DNA of 15,917 nucleotides. It comes from Bacteroidota bacterium. GTDB taxonomy: Bacteria; Bacteroidota; Bacteroidia; Flavobacteriales; Flavobacteriaceae. Numbering within the stretch: position 1 is the stretch's first letter; every line of letters starts with the position of its first letter. Location of the stretch: assembly GCA_022560715.1 (NCBI GenBank), contig JADFSQ010000012.1:1-15917 (forward strand), read 5' to 3'. Of the stretch, positions 1-7,100 are shown piece by piece. The notes under the pieces are model-generated. The model was given only the letters and a program-made list of their open reading frames with translations. It had not been told where the DNA came from and searched no databases. Made by a program: the position numbers and the translations under genes.

Positions 1-468
1 TGTTTAGAACAGGGCGAAACAAAAAATGCCTTGGCAGTAATAAGAGGTATTGGTTTCGCTACAGAGATATTAGAGCATAATGTTTCTTTATCTTCGGAAG
101 CCACTTGTTTCCAAAAATCCATGACAATGGCGATGGGCAATTTAAAACCTGACGAAATTAATGTAATTATTACGCATACGCCAGGAACGGTTAAAGGAGA
201 TTTTTCAGAATATAAAGCTATAAAAAAGATATTTGGCGACAATCATCCTGCTTTAACAACCAATAAATGGAAACTAGGACATACACTAGGCTCTTCTGGA
301 ATGTTAAGTATAGAAATGGCTGTACTAATGATACAACATCAAAAATTTATAGAAGTACCATTTATTAATAATAAAGCTCCAAAACAAATTAAAAAAGTGT
401 TGATAAATGCTGTAGGTTTTGGTGGGAATGCCGTAAGTATTTTGATTAGTAAACCAGCAAAAAAATAA
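1..468 (+). CDS. Beta-ketoacyl synthase family protein, C-terminal part (5' end outside window)
   Basis: The reading frame is open from base 1, so this is the 3' end of a longer gene; the TTG at 31 is not its real start. The visible 155 residues match the C-terminal thiolase-fold half of a KAS (FabF-like) condensing enzyme. The first active-site His lies in ITHTPGT (His codon at 175), where the family usually has NAHGTxT. The conserved Lys (codon 265) and second His (codon 280) lie in NKWKLGHTLGSSG, matching the usual TKSxxGHxxGAAG. The catalytic Cys would be upstream and cannot be checked. The gene ends 72 bp before bioB on the same strand. KAS homologues occur in some Bacteroidota biotin clusters, so a role in making the pimeloyl precursor is a reasonable inference but not shown here. 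Family assignment is secure; the exact substrate is not. Confidence 0.85.
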   Translation, partial: CLEQGETKNALAVIRGIGFATEILEHNVSLSSEATCFQKSMTMAMGNLKPDEINVIITHTPGTVKGDFSEYKAIKKIFGDNHPALTTNKWKLGHTLGSSGMLSIEMAVLMIQHQKFIEVPFINNKAPKQIKKVLINAVGFGGNAVSILISKPAKK

Positions 469-528
469 TTTGTTGAAAAGAAATTTAAAATTGAAAGCAG
501 GAATTTAAGATTTATAATCAATATCATT

Positions 529-536
529 TATTTTTG
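529..536 (+). promoter_or_regulatory. Candidate -7 box (TATTTTTG) just before bioB
   Basis: TATTTTTG fits the Bacteroidota -7 consensus TAnnTTTG exactly, but no convincing -33 TTTG/TTG lies at the usual spacing. It ends only 4 nt before the bioB ATG, so a transcript from it would be leaderless or nearly so. The region is AT-rich, so a chance match is possible. Confidence 0.35.
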
Positions 537-540
537 AATT

Positions 541-1561
541 ATGAGCGTAATAAAACACAATTGGACAAAAGAAGAAATTCTAGATATATATAACAAACCT
601 TTAATGGAGTTGCTTTACGAGGCAGCTACAATACATCGTAAACATCATGACCCAAATACCGTTCAAGTATCTACATTACTGTCTATAAAAACTGGAGGTT
701 GTTCAGAAGATTGTGGTTACTTTCCTCAAGCAGCACGTTATCATACTGATATTGAGGGTTATGGGAGCCGCTTGGCGTAATGTAAAAGACGGAGAAGAGT
801 TTGATCAAGTATTAGAAATGGTACGGACCATTAATAAATTGGATATGGAAGTATGTTGTACACTAGGTATGATTACTGAAAACCAAGCACATCGTTTGGC
901 AGAAGCTGGGTTATATGCCTATAATCATAATTTAGATTCATCTGAAGAATATTATAAAGAAGTGATTTCTACACGTGGTTTTGAAGACAGATTACAAACC
1001 ATTGGTAATGTTCGAAAAACAAATATCACTGTTTGTTCTGGCGGAATTATTGGAATGGGAGAAAAAATTGAAGACAGAGCAGGAATGCTTGTTGCCTTAT
1101 CAACTCTAAATCCACAACCAGAGTCAACACCAATTAATGCATTAGTAGCTGTTGAAGGAACACCAATGGAAAACGAAAAACCAGTTGAAATCTGGGATAT
1201 GATACGCATGGTAGCAACTACACGAATAGTAATGCCGGAAACTCAAGTACGTTTAAGTGCTGGTAGAACACAAATGAGTCTCGAAGGTCAAGCTATGTGT
1301 TTCTTTGCAGGGGCCAACTCGATTTTTGCTGGAGATAAGTTGCTTACAACGCCTAACCCAGATGTAAATAAAGATATGAAAATGTTTGAAATTTTGGGTT
1401 TAAGTACACAAAAACCATTCACAAAAAAAACGCAACCACAAACCGTTGAGGCTACCGATTCAAAATTTGAAGCTTTAGGAGAAAAACCTAAATGGTCTCG
1501 ACCAAAGCATAAGATTCAGCGTAACGAAATGGCTAAAGAAAAAGCTAAAACATTTAAGTAG
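541..1561 (+). pseudogene. bioB: Biotin synthase, broken by a missense change and an internal deletion/frameshift
   Basis: BioB is the radical-SAM enzyme that inserts sulfur into dethiobiotin in the last step of biotin synthesis. Residues 1-73 (541-759) are a good BioB N-terminus up to YHTDIEG. The frame then runs into a stop at 778-780. The rest resumes one frame over at MGAAWRN (ATG at 761) and stays open for 266 residues to 1561. Roughly 25 codons normally found between these two points are absent; with one leftover base this suggests a loss of about 74 bp. The [4Fe-4S]/SAM motif reads Cys54-x3-Cys58-x2-Phe61, with TTT at 721-723 where TGT is expected. The missing stretch includes the Cys just before MGAAW (E. 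coli Cys97), a [2Fe-2S] ligand. The other ligands remain: Cys in EVCCTLG, Cys in TVCSGG and Arg in VRLSAGR. The intact remainder implies recent decay or an assembly error. Confidence 0.92.
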
Positions 1562-1593
1562 AGGCGCATTCACATATTTTAATTTCTTTTTCT

Positions 1594-1601
1594 TAACTTT
1601 G
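1594..1601 (+). promoter_or_regulatory. Candidate -7 box (TAACTTTG) for the cupin-like gene
   Basis: TAACTTTG matches TAnnTTTG and lies in the 59-bp gap after bioB, ending 19 nt before the proposed TTG start. That gives a short leader of about 12-15 nt. The upstream side is T-rich without a clear -33 motif. It suggests the cupin-like gene can be transcribed independently of bioB. Confidence 0.4.
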
Positions 1602-1620
1602 ATTTTATAAACTTTTTGCT

Positions 1621-2487
1621 TTGCAATTGAATCTTCAAGACATTCCTCGTGTAAAAACGATTACCAAAGAGGTTTTCATTAAAAATTACTTCAAACCACA
1701 AAAGCCTGTGGTTATTGAGCATTATATTGATGGTTGGCCTGCTTATAGGAAATGGAATTTAGAGTATATAAAAACCATAGCTGGCGATAAAATCGTACCA
1801 CTTTACGACGATAGACCAGTAAATTATAAAGATAATTTTAACGAACCTCACGCTACAATGCAAATGAGCGAGTACATTGATTTATTAAAACGCGAGCCTA
1901 CAAAATATCGTATTTTTCTTTGGAATATTTTAAAAGAAGTTCCTCAACTAAAAAACGATTTTTCATATCCAGATTTTGGCTTACGACTCATGAAAAAATT
2001 GCCAATGCTTTTTTTTGGTGGAAAAGACTCTTATACATTTATGCATTATGACATAGATTTAGCTAATATTTTTCACTTTCATTTTGAAGGAAAAAAACAG
2101 TGTATTTTGTTTGACCAAAATCAGAATAAGTATTTATATAAAATTCCATATTCACTCATTACACGTGAAGATATAGATTTTACAAATCCAGATTTTAAAA
2201 AATGGCCTACTTTACAATATGCGCAAGGCTATATTTGCGAATTAAATCATGGCGAAATGCTGTATATGCCAGAAGGTTATTGGCATTTTATGAAATATAT
2301 AACCCCAGGATTTTCAATGAGTTTACGTGCAATACCACGACATCCAAAAAATTTGTTGAGAGCCTTTTATAATCTGTTTATAATGCGTAACTACGACAAT
2401 TTAATGCGGAAATTAAAAGGGCAACAATGGATAGATTGGAAAAATAAACAAGCTATTATTAGAGCTCATAAAAAAATAGTGGATTGA
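1621..2487 (+). CDS. Cupin-like (JmjC-fold, Cupin_8) domain protein, putative Fe(II)/2-oxoglutarate oxygenase
   Basis: This 288-residue protein fits the cupin-like family widespread in Flavobacteriaceae. The double-stranded beta-helix core carries a likely iron triad: His142-x-Asp144 in FMHYDIDLAN and His222 in PEGYWHFMKY. A GKKQC segment (Lys158/Lys159) lies where a 2-oxoglutarate-binding Lys is often found. The N-terminal part (PVVIEHYIDGWPAY, VPLYDDRPV) is also typical of the family. No signal peptide is seen, so it is probably cytoplasmic. The proposed start is TTG at 1621: an in-frame stop lies at 1600-1602, no ATG lies between, and the first in-frame ATG (1858) would remove about 79 conserved residues. 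Family members hydroxylate proteins or small molecules, but the substrate here is unknown. It follows bioB by 59 bp, and I see no functional link to biotin. Confidence 0.85.
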   Translation: MQLNLQDIPRVKTITKEVFIKNYFKPQKPVVIEHYIDGWPAYRKWNLEYIKTIAGDKIVPLYDDRPVNYKDNFNEPHATMQMSEYIDLLKREPTKYRIFLWNILKEVPQLKNDFSYPDFGLRLMKKLPMLFFGGKDSYTFMHYDIDLANIFHFHFEGKKQCILFDQNQNKYLYKIPYSLITREDIDFTNPDFKKWPTLQYAQGYICELNHGEMLYMPEGYWHFMKYITPGFSMSLRAIPRHPKNLLRAFYNLFIMRNYDNLMRKLKGQQWIDWKNKQAIIRAHKKIVD

Positions 2488-2500
2488 TAATTGAAATTCC

Positions 2501-2546
2501 AAGTTCAAAAGTTCAGAGTTTAGAGTTCAAAGTAGTTAGAGTGTAC
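2501..2546. repeat. Degenerate 7-bp tandem repeat tract (AGTTCAR-like)
   Basis: After the cupin-like gene comes a run of near-identical heptamers starting AGTTCAA, AGTTCAG, AGTTTAG, AGTTCAA, decaying into AGTAG and TTAGAGT. The period is 7 bp with one extra A. It is non-coding and runs directly up to the GC-rich palindrome. A second tract of the same period but different sequence lies beyond the transposase remnant. Confidence 0.6.
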
Positions 2547-2549
2547 TAA

Positions 2550-2569
2550 CCTGCCTGACGGTAGGCAGG
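2550..2569. repeat. GC-rich perfect palindrome, REP-like (7-bp arms, 6-nt loop)
   Basis: CCTGCCTGACGGTAGGCAGG has perfect 7-bp arms (CCTGCCT/AGGCAGG) around GACGGT and stands out in an AT-rich region. Weaker complementarity continues outward: TAGTTAGAGTGT at 2533-2544 against the segment ending AACTA at 2575-2588. No T-run follows, so it is not a standard terminator. Small GC-rich palindromes of this type are often dispersed intergenic repeats in Flavobacteriaceae; that is a recollection, not tested here. Confidence 0.65.
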
Positions 2570-2778
2570 AGTGAACACTTTTTAACTAAAATTAAACTTT
2601 TGAGCTTACCTAATAATTTACTCTCGATTTTTCATATTTGAATAACTTTAAGTACTTGATAATTACAAAAAAAATCATTGTTGTCAAAGTAAAAAATTAA
2701 ATAGGCCGTTAGAGCATTGTGTTTGTCATTGTTTAGAGGTTTTTAGACTAAAGACATCTTGATTTTAAAAAATAAACC
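2570..2778. other. AT-rich non-coding stretch
   Basis: No credible gene, RNA gene or terminator is visible. The only structure noted is TTTAGACTAAAGAC at 2742-2755. It is a 12/14 match to the reverse complement of 3290-3303 on the far side of the transposase remnant. Confidence 0.5.
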
Positions 2779-2801
2779 ACTATGGATTTAAAATCCATAG
2801 T
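2779..2801. repeat. Perfect inverted repeat (11-bp arms) 3' of the transposase remnant
   Basis: ACTATGGATTT (2779-2789) and AAATCCATAGT (2791-2801) are perfect complements around one central A. A realistic fold is a 9-bp stem with a 5-nt loop. It lies 32 bp beyond the transposase stop. On the minus strand it is followed by GGTTTATTTTTTT, so it could be the subterminal hairpin expected at an IS200/IS605 end, a terminator for the transposase, or both. Confidence 0.6.
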
Positions 2802-2833
2802 TTTAAAGAAAAGAATGAAATTCTTATTTAGCA

Positions 2834-3223
2834 TTATTCTAATATCCAGTTACCTTTCTCTGAATTGGGCTTACTCTTATGATTTTCAAGATATTCTTGA
2901 ACCATCTCATCGGTTATCTTTCCTGTACTCCAAGCACCATAACCTACAGCCCAAAAATGACGACCCCAATATTTCTTGCCTAATGCAGGAAACTCCTGTT
3001 GTAGAAGTCGAGATGAACGACCTTTCAATTTCTTTACCAAAATACTTATACTCAAAGAAGGTGGGTATTCTACATGAATGTGAATATGATCTTTACTTAC
3101 AACACCCTTTAAAATACAAACATTCTCTGAATCACATACCTGAATTAACAAATCAAGACAACGATGCTGTAAATCACCTTTTAAAACTTGATAATAAAAA
3201 TTATAAATTATCGAATCACACAA
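2834..3223 (-). pseudogene. tnpA: IS200-type Y1 (HUH) transposase remnant, N-terminus decayed
   Basis: TnpA of IS200/IS605 elements nicks and joins single-stranded DNA. The 129-residue frame contains the HUH pair His46-Ile-His48 in VSKDHIHIHVEYPP, the family signature KLKGRSSRLLQQEFP, KYWGRHFWAVGYGAWSTG, and the probable nucleophile Tyr111 in VQEYLENH. Family members are about 140-155 residues. The N-terminus here is not normal: the frame begins with a TTG and the in-frame codon TAA lies two codons upstream. The first 12 or so residues only weakly resemble the expected HIVWVTKYRY strand. I infer loss of the N-terminal beta-strand by stop or frameshift mutation, leaving a non-functional copy. 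No IS605-type tnpB accompanies it. The opposite-strand ORF over this region is treated as an antisense shadow. Confidence 0.85.
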
Positions 3224-3259
3224 ATTTTAACCAGTACGTTGTCAATTAGTTACAATGTA

Positions 3260-3310
3260 GTCTTGGTTCTTTGTTCTTACAGCGTAGCGGTCTTAAGTCT
3301 ATAGTCGAAT
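3260..3310. repeat. Second degenerate 7-bp repeat tract (GTCTTAA-like)
   Basis: The + strand reads as consecutive heptamers: GTCTTGG, TTCTTTG, TTCTTAC, a 9-nt GC-rich interruption AGCGTAGCG, then GTCTTAA, GTCTATA, GTCGAAT. It is non-coding and lies between the transposase remnant and recX. Like the left tract, it is associated with a short GC-rich segment. The remaining sequence to recX (3311-3428) shows nothing recognisable. Confidence 0.55.
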
Positions 3311-3428
3311 ACTACTTAATAAAAATAATATGCTTAAAATAAACACTTAATAACACTAAATTTGATGTATAAGAATTGTTTTTTGTGATTTATCCGCCCA
3401 GTACAAACTACATAGAGCCAAAAAATTA

Positions 3429-3920
3429 TTATTTAATCAACTCATTAACCTTATCATAAACCAAGTGACTTTCCCAACCACGATATAATAAATAGTCTGC
3501 AAGTTTTTTCTTTTTTTTCCATCTATCTTTTTCTGTTATTGAAATTGCTTTTTTTTCGGCTAACGTATTAAAAACCGCAACATACTCAATATTGGGTATT
3601 TGGCTTATTGCTAAATTAATGTTATGTTTGGCAATATCTTTTTTCTTTAATTCTGAAGTTAATCGGTGTTTTCCCCACTTCTTGATTCTAAACTTACCGC
3701 TTACATAAGTATTGGCGAAACGTTCTTCATTAAGAAAGTTATGCTCCAAAAGATGGACAATTATAATGTCTATGGCTTCAGGAATCATTTGCATTTCCTT
3801 TAATTTTTGCCTTATTTCTTGTTGACAACGTTCTTGATAAGCACAATAATTTTGAAGTTTTAATTGCGCTTCATCAACAGTATATGTTTTGTGATGATAC
3901 ATATTGCAAAATAGCAACAT
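3429..3920 (-). CDS. recX: Regulatory protein RecX
   Basis: RecX binds RecA filaments and inhibits RecA activities in recombination and the SOS response; it is cytoplasmic. The 163-residue product is of family length and has the helical-repeat signatures: YCAYQERCQQEIRQKL near the N-terminus, HNFLNEERFANTYV with FRIKKWGKHRL in the middle, and KLADYLLYRGWESHLVYDKV near the C-terminus. Two starts are possible: ATG at 3920, and ATG at 3902 (six residues later), which begins MYHHKTYTVDEA and fits the usual family N-terminus better, so the true gene may end at 3902. No recA is adjacent; unlike some proteobacterial recA-recX pairs, it stands alone here. It is divergent from the large secreted-protein gene. 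No clear terminator is seen downstream. Confidence 0.9.
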   Translation of the reverse strand: MLLFCNMYHHKTYTVDEAQLKLQNYCAYQERCQQEIRQKLKEMQMIPEAIDIIIVHLLEHNFLNEERFANTYVSGKFRIKKWGKHRLTSELKKKDIAKHNINLAISQIPNIEYVAVFNTLAEKKAISITEKDRWKKKKKLADYLLYRGWESHLVYDKVNELIK

Positions 3921-3962
3921 TTTATTAATAATTAAAATTTTGTAATAGTTTGATTTGTAGTA

Positions 3963-4017
3963 ATTTTCTTATGAAAATATAAGTTGGGTTAAAAAGTTTT
4001 TAACACTAAAACGTTTT
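3963..4017. promoter_or_regulatory. Cluster of three AT-rich dyads in the recX/secreted-protein divergent region
   Basis: Three symmetric sites fall within 55 bp of the 211-bp divergent intergenic region: ATTTTC-TTAT-GAAAAT (3963-3978), GTTAAAAA-G-TTTTTAAC (3988-4004) and AAAACGTTTT (4008-4017). They could be operators, but such dyads arise readily by chance in AT-rich DNA. No exact TAnnTTTG box was found for the gene at 4132; the nearest is TATCCTTG at 4125-4132, overlapping its GTG. Confidence 0.25.
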
Positions 4018-4131
4018 CGTAAATTATTAAATAGCTACAAGCCTGTACTTTATATAAATTTTAATTATTTTAACCGATTAATAAAAAAAAGACAATAAAC
4101 TAATTTAAAAATATTTAATTAATTTATCCTT

Positions 4132-7100
4132 GTGATTAAGAAATACTCCCTCGTATTAATAGTAATTCTATGCTCATTTTCTTATGGATTTGGGCAAATC
4201 GTTACTTTTGAATTTAACGGTTTAGTTGGAAACGAAGTTTCTGTAAATTCAAATTTTAACGATGTAAATTTATCATCTTCTACAATAACACGAGGAAGTG
4301 GACTTACAGCTTCTAATAATGGAGACCGGTTTAATGCAACTTCATGGGCAACGACAAGTATAGCAAATGCTGTTACTGGTAATGATTATATGGAATTTAC
4401 AATTATCCCAAATGCAGGTTACCAATTTGATGTTACAACTATTGTATTAAATTTTCAACGTTCTGGAACAGGCCCAAGAGGGTTAGCCTTAAGAAGTTCA
4501 TTAGATTCATTTATAACAAATATTGATGGAGAAAAAGCTATAACAGATAATACGAGTACGCAAATAATTACATTCAATATAGGTCAAGCAAACAGCTCTT
4601 CTTCTGTTACATACAAAATATATGGTTGGGCTGAAGCAACAGGTGGTTCTGGAGGTATTGGAGATGGAACTGGAAATGATTTAATAGTAAATGGCTCTGT
4701 AACCTCTACTTGCACAGACACTCTCGATTTTAACAACCTACAATTTCCTGCTACTGGAACAATAACCGTTGGAGGTGTTTTTGACGTTTATGCACAAGCT
4801 TATGAGCCAGGTGTTACTGATTCTGCAGGTCAAGGTGCAAATATTGAAGCTTGGATTGGTTTTAATACTTCAAATACAGATCCAAGCACTTGGGCTGAAA
4901 CTGATTGGGTTGTTGCAACTTATAATACAGATGTTGGCAATAACGACGAATATACATTAGATTTAGGCGCACAAATTTCTTCTCCCGGCACGTATTATTA
5001 TGCAAGCCGTTTTCGTTTAAATAATTGTGGTTATACTTATGGAGGTTTTGATTCAGGTGGTGGAAATGGAACTTGGGATGGCACAAACGATGTTAGTGGT
5101 GTTTTAACAGTAAACGCACGTATTTTAGATTGGGTTAATTTACAATATCCAGAAATGGGCAACATCTCTTTAGGAAATGTGTACGACGTTTTTGCTCAAG
5201 TATTTGAACCTGGAGTTACTGATACACCTGCCTCACAAGGTCCAAATATTGAAGCTTGGATTGGTTATAGTTCAGATGACACAGACCCAAATGGAGCTGG
5301 TTGGACTTGGGTAGTTGCAAATTACAACCCTTTATGTGGTACTAACTGTGGCACACCAGAAGAAAACGACGAATACTTTATAGATATTGGCTCCTCATTA
5401 CCAGTAGGTACTTATTATTATGCAAGTAGATTTAGAATTGATGGCGATGTATTTTATTATGGTGGCTATAGTAGTGACAATGCTGGAGTTATTGGTGGCT
5501 TTTGGGGAGATACAAATGGTGCTGAAACAAATAGAAATGGTATTTTAACCATCACTTTAGCAGATGTTGTCATCACTGAAATAATGTATAACACGCCAAG
5601 TACAGACGATGAGTGGATAGAAATTTGTAATGTCTCTGGTAGTACACAAGATATCAGCAATTATATAATAGATGTTGGCGGTACAACTGAATTTACATTT
5701 CCTGTAAATACAACCATTGCAGATGGCACTTGTATAACAATTTCTTTAGGAAGTAATGGTGACGGAACATATAATAATGAATGTCCATTTACTCCAGATT
5801 TTGGGATTGGAGCTAGTACAAATGATACTAATAATTTAGTTAATTCTACTAATTCTATTACATTATTTGCAGCTAATGGAACTACTGTTGCAGATATAGT
5901 AACTTATGATGATGATGATGGAGCTGATGGTAATGGAAGTTCTTTACATGTTGCAAATGCAGCTCTTGATAATTCAGATACTGGGACTAACTGGCAGGAA
6001 GTTCCTGATGGAGGTTCTCCAGGAATAAACTCATTAGTATCGCCTTGTTCTGCTCCTGAATTACAACTTGAAAACAGTTCAGGTGTTAACCAAACTTGTG
6101 GTGCTTTTACTATAAATTTTGGTTCTCAAGCTACAGGATTTAATACAGATTTAACTTTTGACATAGATAATGAAGGCACATTAGATTTAATAGTTTCAAC
6201 ACTTGTTCTGAGTGGAACAAATTCTGGTGATTTTTCTATAGTTTCTCCTGCTACACCTTTTACTATTACATCTGGAAATACTCAAACAGTTACTGTTAGA
6301 TTTTCTCCAACCACAACAGGAGTAAAAAACGCAACACTTACTATAAATAATAACGATGCAGATGAAGGAATGTGCACCATTGCACTACATGGAAATGGCA
6401 CTACACCAGTTCCTGAAATAAATGTAGAAGGTGATATTGGAACTTTCCCAGATATTTTAGATGGCGATACTTCGCCAAGCTCATTAGATAACACCTTATT
6501 TGCAGCTCAATTTATTGGCTCTTCACAAGCAAAATCATTTAGAATCCAAAATATAGGAACTGCAGATTTAACAGGAATAGTTGTTACTATTGGAGGAGTA
6601 AATCCTGCAGACTTTAGTGTGAGCATTGCTCCTTCTGCAACAGTTACAGCTTCAAATTTAACAACTTTTGAAATTACATTTGCACCATTAACAGCAGGTG
6701 TTAATAAAACAGCCGTAATCTCTATTGCTAATAATGATGCGGATGAAAACCCTTACACGTTTCTAGTTCAAGGAACAGGAAATTGTGCTGCAAGCACAAT
6801 AACAATTACACCATCGTCTGGACCAGAAAATACTATTGTAACTGTAACAGGTACAAATTTAAGTTCTGCAACAGCATCCTTTAATGGTGTGGCAGCGATA
6901 GTAAATAATATTTCCGCAACACAAATGGAAGTTACAGTACCAAGTGGTGCTACAACTGGAAATTTAGAAATTATCGATAATTCAGGTTGTCCCGGAAATG
7001 CAGCATTTACAGTAATTGATACTATTATTTCATCCTGTGAAGGCGGAACAGCACTTACCGAATTATTTATTAGCGAAGTTACAGATGCTACTTATGGTAG

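Larger units (their letters stand above)
2779..3303 (-). mobile_element. Probable decayed IS200-family insertion (boundaries uncertain)
   Basis: The extent covers the minus-strand transposase remnant, its 3' hairpin (2779-2801) and the heptamer tract on its 5' side. IS200 elements lack true terminal inverted repeats and make no target duplication, so the ends cannot be fixed from one copy. A 14-bp near-inverted repeat (2742-2755 against 3290-3303) encloses the block, but it may belong to the flanking heptamer repeats rather than to the IS. Confidence 0.4.

Noticed and set aside
713..1561. Separate 282-residue gene starting at 713
   Set aside because: Its first 16 residues are an out-of-frame reading of bioB sequence. 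From MGAAWRN onward it is the C-terminal part of BioB, so it is a fragment of the broken gene.
2550..2569. Terminator of the cupin-like gene
   Set aside because: The stem is good, but no U-tract follows on the + strand (AGTGAACAC comes next), and it lies over 60 bp from the stop codon.
2782..3249. 155-residue + strand ORF with a signal-peptide-like start (KFLFSIILISSYLSLNWAYS)
   Set aside because: It is antisense to the recognisable IS200 transposase, and its ATG lies inside the 11-bp inverted repeat. The rest has no family features and mirrors the transposase codons.
2501..3310. CRISPR-like or tandem-repeat array
   Set aside because: The repeats are only 7 bp and degenerate, with no unique spacers of regular length and no cas genes nearby.
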